A stretch of DNA of 64,000 nucleotides, taken from assembly GCF_039548895.1 (NCBI RefSeq), contig NZ_JBCLVG010000003.1. One strand, 5' to 3'. The DNA is from Orlajensenia stereocauli. GTDB lineage: Bacteria > Actinomycetota > Actinomycetes > Actinomycetales > Microbacteriaceae. This document shows, one piece after another, positions 1 through 8,102 of this stretch (position 1 is the first letter of the stretch; each line of letters opens with the position of its first letter). The notes beneath the pieces were generated by a model. The model worked only from the letters and a program-made list of their open reading frames with translations. It did not search any database and was not told the DNA's origin. The translations under genes were made by a program, and so were the position numbers.

Positions 1-747
1 GCGCACCTCGACGCCATGCTCGCCCTGTGCGAGACCGTCGAGTGCCGACGCGTCAACCTGCTCAGCTACTTCGGTCAGCCGAGCACCGCCTGCGGCAACT
101 GCGACACCTGCCTCAACCCGCCCGTCTCGTGGGACGGCACGGTGCCCGCCCAGAAGATGCTCTCGACCATCGTTCGGCTGAAGCGCGAGCGCAACCAGTC
201 CTTCGGCGCCGGGCAGATCGTCGACATCCTCCGCGGCAAGACCACGCCGCGCACCGAGCAGTGGGGTCACGAGCGTCTCGCCACCTGGGGCATCGGAGCC
301 GACCTCAGCGACCAGCAGTGGCGCGGAGTGGCCCGCCAGCTCCTCGCGCAAGGCCTGCTGGCCGCCGTCGGCGAGTACGGAACACTGTCGCTGACGGATG
401 CCTCGACCGAAGTGCTCTCCGGAGCCCGCACCGTCGCACTGCGCAACGAGCCCGAGCGTTCCACCAGTCGGTCATCCGGTCGCTCGGCGAAGTCGTCGGC
501 GGCACTCGCCGATCTCAGTCAGGCCGACATCGAACTGTTCGAGGCGCTGCGCGCCTGGCGTGCTGCTCAGGCCAAGGAGCAGGGCGTTCCCGCCTACATC
601 GTGTTCGGTGACGCCACGCTCCGTGCCGTCGCGCAGGCCCGGCCGCAGTCGATCGGCGACCTCGACGGCATCTCCGGCATCGGCGAGAAGAAGCTCGAGG
701 CCTACGGCGACGGTCTCGTCGCCGTCGTGACCACTCACGCCGGCTGA
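1..747 (+). CDS. recQ: ATP-dependent DNA helicase RecQ, C-terminal part (5' end outside window)
   Basis: The reading frame is open from base 1, so only the last ~248 residues of the helicase are visible. A zinc-binding cysteine set (C15, C31, C34, C37 of the visible part, ending CGNCDTC) matches the RecQ C-x16-C-x2-C-x2-C site. A winged-helix (RQC) region follows at about residues 50-130 and an HRDC domain at about 170-243, which contains an IGEKK helix-hairpin stretch. A Ser/Arg-rich linker separates RQC and HRDC. RecQ unwinds recombination and replication intermediates in a 3'-5' direction; the helicase core itself lies upstream of the window. The ATG at 16 is internal, not the start. Confidence 0.9.
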   Translation, partial: AHLDAMLALCETVECRRVNLLSYFGQPSTACGNCDTCLNPPVSWDGTVPAQKMLSTIVRLKRERNQSFGAGQIVDILRGKTTPRTEQWGHERLATWGIGADLSDQQWRGVARQLLAQGLLAAVGEYGTLSLTDASTEVLSGARTVALRNEPERSTSRSSGRSAKSSAALADLSQADIELFEALRAWRAAQAKEQGVPAYIVFGDATLRAVAQARPQSIGDLDGISGIGEKKLEAYGDGLVAVVTTHAG

Positions 748-769
748 GGCCGTTCGAGGTCGAGGCGCC

Positions 770-1066
770 TCAGCATGTGATGATGTAGCCGCGACGATGA
801 CCGAGGAATCCGGTGTCGGAATCCTCGCAAGGTCGGAACGGCACTGATCTGCCGTTCACCTCGATCCGATCTGCGGTCCTCAGCTGGCATCTGCGGAATG
901 GCAACCGCTCGAGAACGTCAGCCGTCGCGCAGTACGCCGACTGAGGCCGATCGACACCGTCGGGCGCCTCGGTCTGGGATCCAGCCGACGTCGACGACGT
1001 GCTTCCGACCAAGCCGAGCAATGCTGCCGCGAAGGGAATCGCGAGCAGCGAGTTGGGTGTGAACAT
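770..1066 (-). CDS. Small putative secreted Cys-containing protein (hypothetical)
   Basis: I do not recognise this 98-residue protein. The start chosen has a good ribosome-binding site (GAAGAGGGG about 6 nt upstream); a longer frame begins at 1192 but adds only Arg/Ser-rich sequence with no site. Residues ~5-25 form a hydrophobic signal-peptide-like segment, followed by a Ser/Thr stretch. The rest has four cysteines, one of them the last residue, which could form two disulfides outside the cell. It lies between recQ and the divergent LuxR gene. It could be a spurious frame, but signal peptide, RBS and paired cysteines together favour a real exported protein. Confidence 0.5.
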   Translation of the reverse strand: MFTPNSLLAIPFAAALLGLVGSTSSTSAGSQTEAPDGVDRPQSAYCATADVLERLPFRRCQLRTADRIEVNGRSVPFRPCEDSDTGFLGHRRGYIITC

Positions 1067-1227
1067 TTCGGGCCCCTCTTCCGGCGATCTTGTCGTTGAT
1101 CGCTTGAGCCAACGGTAGGAATCCCGACAGCCTGTGCACATGACCCGGACCAACCATCTTGAGGCGGCTGACGAATAGTCAATCCGGACCATCGACCGCG
1201 CGTCCGCGTCGGGCTATCGTGGGCGCC

Positions 1228-4119
1228 ATGCGGGAATGGTCCGCGCCATCACCTCCTCCACGATGGTCGACATCCGATCAGCCACCTTTCGTCGCCAGAC
1301 GTGAGGAGTTCGCGGCGCTCGAGACGGCGTGGGCGGATGCCGTGGCCGGCGCCGGGCGCGCCGTGTTCATCAGCGGTGAACCTGGAGCCGGCAAGTCGCG
1401 GCTCGTCGGCGAGGTGTGCACGCACCTGCATGCCGACGGTGCTGCCGTGCTCTTCGGCTCTTGCATTCAGGAGCTGGGCGCTCCTCTGGACCCGTTCGAC
1501 GAGCCCATCCGCGAACTGCTCCCGGTCTTCCGCGGTGGCGACTCGCCTCTGGCGGATTCGGTGACGCTGTTGGACGGAGTCATCGGCCGGTCGACTGACG
1601 GAGGGACCGCTCCCCTCATAGGCCAGGATCGTCTGTACGACGCAGTCATCGACGTCGTACAGGCCGCCGCCGAGATGCATCCGCTCGTGCTCGTGCTCGA
1701 TGACCTTCACTGGGCGGATCCCACGGCCATCGGGCTGCTCACGCGACTCGTCGAGCGCAGTGCGGCTGCACCGATACTGATTCTCGGCACGCTGCGAGAT
1801 GTTCCTCCCGATCGCTCCGATCCGTTGACGGATGCGCTGGCGCGCCTGCGCCACCTCGACGGTGTCGCACGGCTCGAGCTCGAACCGTTCACCACCGATG
1901 AGATCGTCGACTACGTAGGTCGTCGAAACGGTTTGTCTGGGCCGCACGCGCGGGCATCGGCCGAGGTGATCAGACAGTTGACCGGCGGCAACGCATTCCT
2001 GGTACGCGAGACCTGGCGCCGAGTCGTCGAAGCCGAACATCAAGGTGGCATGCGCGTCATCACCATGCCCGACACCACCCGCGAGATCCTCCGGCCACGC
2101 TTCGCCACCCTCGAGCCGCGACATCTGGCCGTGCTCGAGGTTGCGGCCGTTCTCGGCCTGGAGTTCGACCTCGCGGAGATCCTCGCAATCAGCGAGGTGC
2201 CCGAGGAGGTCACGCTCGCCGCCATCGACGCCGCCGCGATGGTCGGGCTACTCGAGGTTCCACGCGCCCCGGAAGAGCCCCACCGGTTCCCTCACACGAT
2301 CGCACGCCAGGCCGTCGTCGATCAGGTTTCCGGGGCGAGGCTGCTCGGCCTTCATGCCCGCATCGCCCAGACGCTCGAGGCGGACTTTCCGACGGCGCAG
2401 CTGCTCGTGCAACGGCTGGCCCACCACTTCGCGGCTGCTCGAGCACTCGGGTTCGGCGATCGCGCCGTCACCTACCTCACGAAGTCTGCCGAGATCGCGA
2501 GCCGCCTCATCGCCCACGAGGATGCGGCCCGCCTCTTCGAGCGGGCCGCCGAGATTGCAGGAGACCCCGATGAGCGTGATCTACTCACTCTGCGAGCGGC
2601 GCGCAGCTGGGTGGCGACGGCGGACTTCGCCCGCGCGCGAGAGCTGTGCGAGCTGGTGATCGAGCGCGGGGGCGCTCGCATCAGCTTGGAGGCTGCCATC
2701 GGGCACGAGGACGCGTCGTGGCGGCCAGGTCTCCAGGGACATCGGTCGGTGGAGCTGCTGAGATCGGCGCTCGAGAGTGTTCCGAATGATGAAGGCGACC
2801 CGCTCTACGTCTTGGGATTGAGCTCGCTCGCCCGTGCTATGGCCTTCACCGGATCGACCGATGACGCCGAAAGGCTGGGTGATCGGGCGATCAACCTCGC
2901 GCGACGCCTCGACGACCAGAAATTGTTAGCCCTCACCCTGCGCACGAGTCTGGCGCCGAACAGGCCTCGTGCCGCCGCGGACCGCCTGGCTCGGTCGGCC
3001 GAGCTCGTCGCCCGGGCGCGTCCTCTGCACGACGACCTCTACATCGGCTCACTGTATCTGCGCAGCGGCGCATGTTACGTGGCCGGCGACAGGATCGGAA
3101 TGGACGAGGCGGAGCGCGGTCTCATCGAGGAGTCGCGCCAGTTGGGCGCCTACTGGAGGTACTGGGTCGAGTCCGCTCGGTTGGGTCGGGTCTTCATCGA
3201 AGGCCGTCTCGGTGACGCCGAGGTGTCATGCCGACGCATCCGCGACGCCGAGGCGGTCTTCAAGTCGGACTCGACGTCGGGAGCGAACGCCCTGCAGAGC
3301 TATATGGTGCGGCGGGAGAGCGGGCGCCTGGATTCAATCAGGCATCTCGTGACTGGCGAGGAATCGCCCACCTCGCGCTGGGCGCCTGGGCTGCTCGCCC
3401 TGTATACAGAGCTCGAGATGGCGGAGCCCGCCCGTCGCGTACTGGGATGGCTGCTCGATCACGACGATGCTCTCGCACACGCCAGCAGCAACTGGCCAGC
3501 GCGCCTCGTCTTCATGGTCGAAGCGGCGCTCTGGCTTCGCGATGCCGACATCGCCACAGCCCTGCGGCCCTGGATGGAGGAGTACTCCAGGCTGAACCTG
3601 ATGTCAGGCTACTTCGTCGCGGTGTTCGGCGCCGCAGACCGATACCTCGGCGAGATCGACTCCCTGTGCGCCACTGATGGAGCCCTCGAGCTCCTCGAGG
3701 CAGCCCTGGTGCTCGATGAGAACACCGGTGCCGACCTTCACGTGGCCCAGACTCTCGCGGCCATGGCGGTCCACCTCCGTGGTCAGCCGTCGGCATCCCG
3801 CCGCGCCGAGCAGCTGGCCGATCGCGCTCGCGGGCTCGCCGAGCCGGCAGGCATGGAACGGGTGCTCCGATCCCTGAACCGCGAGTTCTCCCCGGATGCC
3901 GGCATCCCCTCGGGCGGCATGTCACCACGCGAGCTGGAGGTGATCCGGCTGATCGCCGAGGGTCGGAGCAACCGTGAGATCGCCGGCCACCTGGTCATCA
4001 GCGAGCACACCGCAGCCAATCACGTGCGCAGCATCCTCACGAAGATCGGCGCGACGAACAGGACGCAGGCGGCCATGTACGCCCACGACAGGGGCCTACT
4101 GCGACAGGAGGGGCAGTGA
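1228..4119 (+). CDS. LAL-type LuxR family transcriptional regulator with AAA ATPase domain
   Basis: This is a large (963 aa) signal-responsive regulator. The Walker A motif GEPGAGKS is at residues 50-57 and the Walker B-like LVLDDLHWAD at ~155-164. A long alpha-helical, TPR-like middle section (~400-880) probably senses a ligand or partner. A C-terminal LuxR HTH starts at ~898 (SPRELEVIRLIAEG, then SNREIA and HTAANHVRSIL). LAL proteins use ATP binding to switch DNA binding. I chose ATG 1228 because a TATCGT hexamer ends 7 nt before it (leaderless start); the frame extends up to 1159. The gene is convergent with the DUF4242 gene (5 bp between stops) and close to an FAD oxidase, the likely regulated partners. 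Confidence 0.88.
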   Translation: MREWSAPSPPPRWSTSDQPPFVARREEFAALETAWADAVAGAGRAVFISGEPGAGKSRLVGEVCTHLHADGAAVLFGSCIQELGAPLDPFDEPIRELLPVFRGGDSPLADSVTLLDGVIGRSTDGGTAPLIGQDRLYDAVIDVVQAAAEMHPLVLVLDDLHWADPTAIGLLTRLVERSAAAPILILGTLRDVPPDRSDPLTDALARLRHLDGVARLELEPFTTDEIVDYVGRRNGLSGPHARASAEVIRQLTGGNAFLVRETWRRVVEAEHQGGMRVITMPDTTREILRPRFATLEPRHLAVLEVAAVLGLEFDLAEILAISEVPEEVTLAAIDAAAMVGLLEVPRAPEEPHRFPHTIARQAVVDQVSGARLLGLHARIAQTLEADFPTAQLLVQRLAHHFAAARALGFGDRAVTYLTKSAEIASRLIAHEDAARLFERAAEIAGDPDERDLLTLRAARSWVATADFARARELCELVIERGGARISLEAAIGHEDASWRPGLQGHRSVELLRSALESVPNDEGDPLYVLGLSSLARAMAFTGSTDDAERLGDRAINLARRLDDQKLLALTLRTSLAPNRPRAAADRLARSAELVARARPLHDDLYIGSLYLRSGACYVAGDRIGMDEAERGLIEESRQLGAYWRYWVESARLGRVFIEGRLGDAEVSCRRIRDAEAVFKSDSTSGANALQSYMVRRESGRLDSIRHLVTGEESPTSRWAPGLLALYTELEMAEPARRVLGWLLDHDDALAHASSNWPARLVFMVEAALWLRDADIATALRPWMEEYSRLNLMSGYFVAVFGAADRYLGEIDSLCATDGALELLEAALVLDENTGADLHVAQTLAAMAVHLRGQPSASRRAEQLADRARGLAEPAGMERVLRSLNREFSPDAGIPSGGMSPRELEVIRLIAEGRSNREIAGHLVISEHTAANHVRSILTKIGATNRTQAAMYAHDRGLLRQEGQ

Positions 4120-4124
4120 ACATC

Positions 4125-4397
4125 TCAATTCAAGGGAACGAGATCACCGCTCGGCATGATCCGGCCGTCCACCTCCGTGACGACGTCAGCCGGCACGCCG
4201 GCCCGCTCGGCGGCGGTCAGGATCGCCTCGATGGATGGGGCCTCGTAGAGGCAGTAGCTCCGCCGCCTGTCGACGGACAGGAACGAATACAGCCAGCGCA
4301 CATCCTCCTCATCATTGATGAGGTTGATGTCGGGCGCGGCCTCTACTGGAACCGCCACGTCTTCGACATAGTTGCGTTCGATGATGAAGTACGGCAT
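4125..4397 (-). CDS. DUF4242 family protein
   Basis: A 90-residue soluble protein beginning MPYFIIER, with the typical DUF4242 pattern: a strand-forming start, a central W-x-YSF block, a YCLYEAPS strand and a C-terminal AAERAGVPAD helix. Members are small ferredoxin-like-fold proteins, some annotated as nickel-binding; their role is not settled. The start is supported by an AGGGGG ribosome-binding site 5 nt upstream; the longer frame up to 4511 would run into the neighbouring gene. It is divergent from the FAD oxidase at 4481 with an 83-bp gap, and its 3' end meets the LuxR gene. This arrangement suggests one regulated unit. Confidence 0.75.
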   Translation of the reverse strand: MPYFIIERNYVEDVAVPVEAAPDINLINDEEDVRWLYSFLSVDRRRSYCLYEAPSIEAILTAAERAGVPADVVTEVDGRIMPSGDLVPLN

Positions 4398-4480
4398 CGC
4401 CGCCCCCTGACATGTAGTCCTACGAGGGTACTCCCGCGGATCCCAGACCGCGCCGGGGACACCGAAATGAGGAGGGAATG

Positions 4481-5902
4481 ATGGACGAATCGACTGCGAC
4501 CACAACGGCACCGATCGAACTGGACGCGACGTTCCAAGGGCTGCAGTTCCGGCCGGGCGACGATGGATATGACGAGGAACGTGCGCTCTACAACGGAATG
4601 ATCGACAAGCGACCCGCGCTGATCGCGCGGTGCTCTGGCGTCGCCGACGTGGTCGACGCGGTCTCCCACGCGCGAGATCATGAGCTCCCGCTCGCGGTCA
4701 GGTGCGGCGGCCACAGCGTCGCCGGAAACGGCAGCTGTGAGGGTGGCATCCTGATCGACCTTTCCGGCATGAAAGGGGTGCATGTCGACCCGGAAGCCCG
4801 ACGTGCGCGAGCGAACGCCGGCGTGCTGTGGGGCGAGTTCGATCGGGAGACCCAACTCTTCGGTCTCGCGACCCCGGGCGGCAGGATGACGACAACCGGT
4901 GTCGGCGGCTTCACGCTCGGCGGAGGCTATGGCTGGCTCTCGGCGAAGCATGGCCTCGCGTGCGACAACCTCATCTCGGCCCAGGTCGTCGTGGCGGACG
5001 GTCGTGTCGTCACGGCGAGCAGCGAGGAGAACGCCGACCTGCTCTGGGGTCTCCGCGGCGGTGGCGGCAACTTCGGCGTGGTCACGTCGTACGAGTTTCA
5101 GCTGCATGAGCTCGGCCCGATCGTGATGGCGGGTCTGGTGATGCATCCGATCGAGAACGCCCGCGCTGTCGTGCGCGCCTGGAGGGATTGGGCGGAGGGG
5201 ACGCCAGAAGAGGTGGGCACCGTCGCCGCCATCCTGGTTGCGCCCCGTGAGCCGTTCATACCACCGGAGTTCCAAGGTCAGGTCGTTCTCGCGATCTTGG
5301 CCATGTATGCGGGCCTACTGGAGGAGGGCGAAGAGATACTGCGTCCACTCAAGGAGCGGATTGGAGCGCCGGTCGTCGACCTGATCGGTCCCATGCCATA
5401 CACGGCATTCCAGACCATCGTCGATCCGTTCTCCCCGAAGGGCTGGCTCAATTACCACCGCGGCGAGCAGCTTTCCGCGCTGCCGGATGAAGCCGTCGAT
5501 GCCCTCGTGGAGTACGGAGAGCGCATCACAAGCCCGATGAGCCAGTCCGTCATCCTTCGCCACGGGGGAGCCATCAGCCGCATCCCGGAGGACGCCACGG
5601 CAGCCAGTCACCGCGATGCGCCCTACATGTGGCATCCGATCGCCGCGTGGACCGACGCAGCCGACACAGGTCACTGGATCCGCTGGGTGGATGATGCCTC
5701 TGCCGCGATGGCGCCGTTCACCACCGGAGGTCTCTACCTGAATTTCGAGTCGGACCAGCGGGACGCCCACGTGAGGGCTGGTTTCAGCCCGGAGAAGTAT
5801 GCCCGACTCGTGGCGCTCAAAAACAAGTACGACCCGGGCAACCTGTTCCACATCAACCAGAACATCGTCCCGACGGCACCGTCGGCGGCGTCCGTTGCCT
5901 GA
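4481..5902 (+). CDS. FAD-binding oxidoreductase, berberine bridge enzyme-like (VAO family)
   Basis: This 473-aa flavin oxidase has a PP-loop FAD-binding half (~30-210) and a C-terminal BBE segment (YDPGNLFHINQNI). Both residues used for bicovalent FAD attachment are present: His78 in RCGGHSVAG and Cys161 in GLACDNL. Enzymes of this group oxidise sugars, alkaloids or other alcohols with O2 and give H2O2; the substrate cannot be read from sequence. Two adjacent ATGs exist (4478 and 4481). The GGAGGG site at 4471-4476 is better spaced for 4481. No signal peptide is seen, so it is probably cytoplasmic. It neighbours a DUF4242 gene and a LAL regulator. Confidence 0.87.
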   Translation: MDESTATTTAPIELDATFQGLQFRPGDDGYDEERALYNGMIDKRPALIARCSGVADVVDAVSHARDHELPLAVRCGGHSVAGNGSCEGGILIDLSGMKGVHVDPEARRARANAGVLWGEFDRETQLFGLATPGGRMTTTGVGGFTLGGGYGWLSAKHGLACDNLISAQVVVADGRVVTASSEENADLLWGLRGGGGNFGVVTSYEFQLHELGPIVMAGLVMHPIENARAVVRAWRDWAEGTPEEVGTVAAILVAPREPFIPPEFQGQVVLAILAMYAGLLEEGEEILRPLKERIGAPVVDLIGPMPYTAFQTIVDPFSPKGWLNYHRGEQLSALPDEAVDALVEYGERITSPMSQSVILRHGGAISRIPEDATAASHRDAPYMWHPIAAWTDAADTGHWIRWVDDASAAMAPFTTGGLYLNFESDQRDAHVRAGFSPEKYARLVALKNKYDPGNLFHINQNIVPTAPSAASVA

Positions 5903-5950
5903 GTGGGTCGCGCGAAATTCGCAGCCGGATCGACCCTCCTCAGCGACCTC

Positions 5951-6394
5951 TCACGCCTCCGGCAGCATCTTCCGCCAGAACACCGCTGACTCCTCATAGC
6001 CGAGCGCAGCATAGAAGTCGCCCGCCCGCCGGCTGGCGAGCGCCAGGTACGGCGCCCCCACGACATCGCGCGCCCACGTCTCGGCCGAGGCCATCAGCGC
6101 CGATCCGACGCCCGAGCGCCTCATCGTGACCTTCACCTCCTCGACCCAGGCCACGGGCCCGTTCGCCAGGAATGTGCGATGTGCATCCGCGAGCAGGTAC
6201 CCCACCAGTCGCCCCTCGGCCTCCGCAACGATCAACAGCGCATCCGGATCCTCGAGCAGCAGAGGGAACGTCCTCCGGTAGGCGTCCTCCTGCGGCCGGA
6301 ACGTCGTCGCGAAGTCCCGCGCCATCGGCCACACGGCGTCGGCATCGGCGATGGTCGCGGCTCGAATCGTGAACTCTGGCGATTCCATCCCCAC
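5951..6394 (-). CDS. GNAT family N-acetyltransferase
   Basis: A single-domain GNAT of 147 aa, about the usual length. The N-terminus reads FTIRAATIADADAV (beta1-alpha1). VAWVEEVKVTMRRSGVGSALM is the beta4 strand plus the acetyl-CoA pyrophosphate loop (R-x-x-G-x-G/A), and RAGDFYAALGYEE is the C-terminal signature. It transfers an acetyl group from acetyl-CoA to an amine on an unknown substrate. It is convergent with the FAD oxidase (48-bp gap) and divergent from the PadR gene; a 13-bp inverted repeat lies between the latter two. An internal ATG at 6388 is an alternative start. Confidence 0.88.
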   Translation of the reverse strand: MGMESPEFTIRAATIADADAVWPMARDFATTFRPQEDAYRRTFPLLLEDPDALLIVAEAEGRLVGYLLADAHRTFLANGPVAWVEEVKVTMRRSGVGSALMASAETWARDVVGAPYLALASRRAGDFYAALGYEESAVFWRKMLPEA

Positions 6395-6419
6395 AAACTA
6401 CTGCGCTCCTCCAGTCGAC

Positions 6420-6469
6420 TTGTCAGTTGTGGCGGTCCCGGATGCCTCAGAGGCCACCACAACTGACAA
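6420..6469. repeat. Perfect 13-bp inverted repeat between divergent GNAT and PadR genes
   Basis: TTGTCAGTTGTGG at 6420-6432 is repeated as its exact reverse complement at 6457-6469, with 24 nt between. Each arm starts with a TTGTCA hexamer that resembles a -35 box, one for each outward direction. The element may be a paired operator or a pair of divergent -35 regions; a cruciform/hairpin role is also possible. The position between divergent genes favours a regulatory role. Confidence 0.5.
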
Positions 6470-6496
6470 ATCGATCGGTCCACCTGTCTCTCAGAG

Positions 6497-6523
6497 CGAG
6501 TACTGTATGTGATACAGTACTCG
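6497..6523. promoter_or_regulatory. 27-bp palindromic operator of the PadR operon
   Basis: A perfect palindrome has arms CGAGTACTGTAT (6497-6508) and ATACAGTACTCG (6512-6523) around a 3-bp centre. It overlaps a -10 hexamer (TACAGT, 6513-6518) and ends 2 nt before a GTG and 5 nt before the ATG of the PadR gene. A PadR dimer bound here would block initiation, so negative autoregulation is the natural reading. PadR/VspR sites often contain ATGT/ACAT or GTAT/ATAC half-sites, which fits. Confidence 0.75.
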
Positions 6524-6528
6524 ACGTG

Positions 6529-6927
6529 ATGAAGACAACTGATGCCGCATCGAGGCCGGTAGGTGAGCCCGGACCCTCCTCTGGCGCCTTCGCCGCCGAC
6601 CTCCTGCGCGGCCACACCGACACGATCGTGCTCGGTCTCCTGCGTCGCAGCGACAGCTACGGATTCGAGATCTTCAAGGCGATCCGCGACGCGACCGGCG
6701 GGGAGCACGAGATCAAGGAGGCGACCCTGTACGCCACCTACCGCCGGCTCGAGAAGGACGGCCTGGTCGAGTCCTACTGGGGCGACGAGACCCAGGGTGG
6801 TCGCCGCAAGTACTACCGCATCACCGACGCCGGCCGGGCGATCTTCCGCGGCAACGTCGCGGCCTGGGTCGCCACCCGCCGCGTCATCGACTCGCTTCTC
6901 GACGTGAAGGACACGAAGAATGACTGA
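6529..6927 (+). CDS. PadR family transcriptional regulator
   Basis: A 132-aa repressor-type protein with the PadR winged helix: LLRRSDSYGFEIFKAI (helices 1-2), EATLYATYRRLEKDGLVES (recognition helix) and GGRRKYYRITDAGR (wing). It has only a short C-terminal dimerisation helix. The GTG at 6526 is an equally good start, because a TACAGT -10 hexamer ends 7 nt before it, which would give a leaderless mRNA. A 27-bp palindrome sits directly upstream and is the probable autoregulatory site. The next gene overlaps by 8 nt and encodes a permease-prefix protein; the DrrAB-type ABC exporter downstream is the probable target. Confidence 0.9.
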   Translation: MKTTDAASRPVGEPGPSSGAFAADLLRGHTDTIVLGLLRRSDSYGFEIFKAIRDATGGEHEIKEATLYATYRRLEKDGLVESYWGDETQGGRRKYYRITDAGRAIFRGNVAAWVATRRVIDSLLDVKDTKND

Positions 6928-7915
6928 CAGCACGCCTCGCCGCTCGGGCGGCGACCTCCACAGACTGCTCGACGAGGCCTTCGCCGGCGTCGACATGACT
7001 CCAGACGCCCAGGACCTCAAAGAGGAGGTGCGCGCCAACCTCATCGCCCGCGTCGCCGACCTCGAGGCGTCCGGAAGCAGCACCACGGATGCCGCCCGCC
7101 AGGCGATCGACGAACTCGGAGACGTGCGGGAGCTCGCCGCCGACGCTGTCGGCGCACCCAGTGCACCGGGAACATCGCCGGCGGCATCCGCCACAGGAGC
7201 GCCGGCCTCCCCGCCGGACCCGGCCACACCTGCCGGCGGACGAGGTGTCTCGCCCTGGAACCAGAACGCCGCCTACCTCTCTGCCCGGGTACGCCCGAAG
7301 CCGGCGTTCGTCGTGCGCATCGTCTCGGCATCCCTCGTCGCTCTCGCGGCGTTGACCGTCGCCGGTCTTGCGGCCGCTGGCGTGCTCGTGCTGCCGCTGG
7401 GCGTCACGATCCTGATGATCGGCATCGGAGCAGCCGCCGTCGGATGGATCGTCGGCGACTCGCTGGTGCAGGAGACGACCACGAATCACCCCATGCCCCA
7501 GCGTCGAGGCGTCGGTTACGCGATCGCCACCTTCCTCACTGTCGCCGGCCTGGGCTTCGGTGCCCTCATGGCTCTCGGTGCCGTCCAGCTCTGGGGCATC
7601 GCCATCGCGGCCGTCGGCCTGGTCGCCGGCATCGTGCTGTTCTCCTTCCTCGGCGCGACGCAGACCAATCGCCACAAGGCCTGGCTGCGTCAGGCGCAGC
7701 GCGAGATGAGCGTGGGCAACCGCTTCGAGGAGGAGCCGGAGTCCGCAGCCCGCTTCGGCATCTACACGGCCGTCATCTGGATCGTCGCCTTCGCCGCCTT
7801 CATCGTGCTCAGCCTCACGGTCGGCTGGCTGTGGTCGTGGCTCGCCCTCCTCGGCGGCTTCGTCGTCATGATGCTCGTGCTCGCCCAGATGCTGTTCGGT
7901 TCCCGGAAGGGCTGA
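6920..7915 (+). CDS. HAAS/permease-prefix domain membrane protein, partner of PadR
   Basis: This 331-aa protein has an N-terminal soluble helical domain (~10-80: LDEAFAGV..., LKEEVRANLIARVADLEASG, ARQAIDELGDVRELAADAVG). It matches the permease-prefix/HAAS domain that commonly accompanies PadR regulators. A Pro/Ala linker follows, then six predicted membrane segments in three pairs (~130-190, ~195-245, ~270-325). The start codon lies inside the padR 3' end (8-nt overlap), which suggests translational coupling. HAAS proteins are thought to act with the PadR repressor and an ABC exporter in envelope-stress or antibiotic sensing; that role here is inferred from context. Confidence 0.75.
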   Translation: MTDSTPRRSGGDLHRLLDEAFAGVDMTPDAQDLKEEVRANLIARVADLEASGSSTTDAARQAIDELGDVRELAADAVGAPSAPGTSPAASATGAPASPPDPATPAGGRGVSPWNQNAAYLSARVRPKPAFVVRIVSASLVALAALTVAGLAAAGVLVLPLGVTILMIGIGAAAVGWIVGDSLVQETTTNHPMPQRRGVGYAIATFLTVAGLGFGALMALGAVQLWGIAIAAVGLVAGIVLFSFLGATQTNRHKAWLRQAQREMSVGNRFEEEPESAARFGIYTAVIWIVAFAAFIVLSLTVGWLWSWLALLGGFVVMMLVLAQMLFGSRKG

Positions 7916-7956
7916 CGGTGTCGGTGCTGGAGCGGCCCATGGCCTGACACAGGAAC

Positions 7957-7988
7957 GGCGGTCCGGATGCTGGAACATCCGAACCGCC
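7957..7988 (+). terminator. Hairpin between the PadR module and drrA (terminator-like)
   Basis: GGCGGT-c-CGGATG (7957-7969) pairs with CATCCG-a-ACCGCC (7976-7988) around the loop CTGGAA: a 12-bp stem with one C-A mismatch. There is no U-tract, as is usual for actinobacterial terminators. It lies 42 bp after the upstream stop and separates the regulator pair from the ABC genes. Confidence 0.5.
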
Positions 7989-8102
7989 TCGCAACAGAGT
8001 CGAACGGCGTAAGCCGACATGAACAGCTCAGTGCGCGCTGCCAGAATACCGGCGCGCCCTGAACCGACTCGAGAACCCACATCGAGAACGAAGGAGCGCA
8101 GC

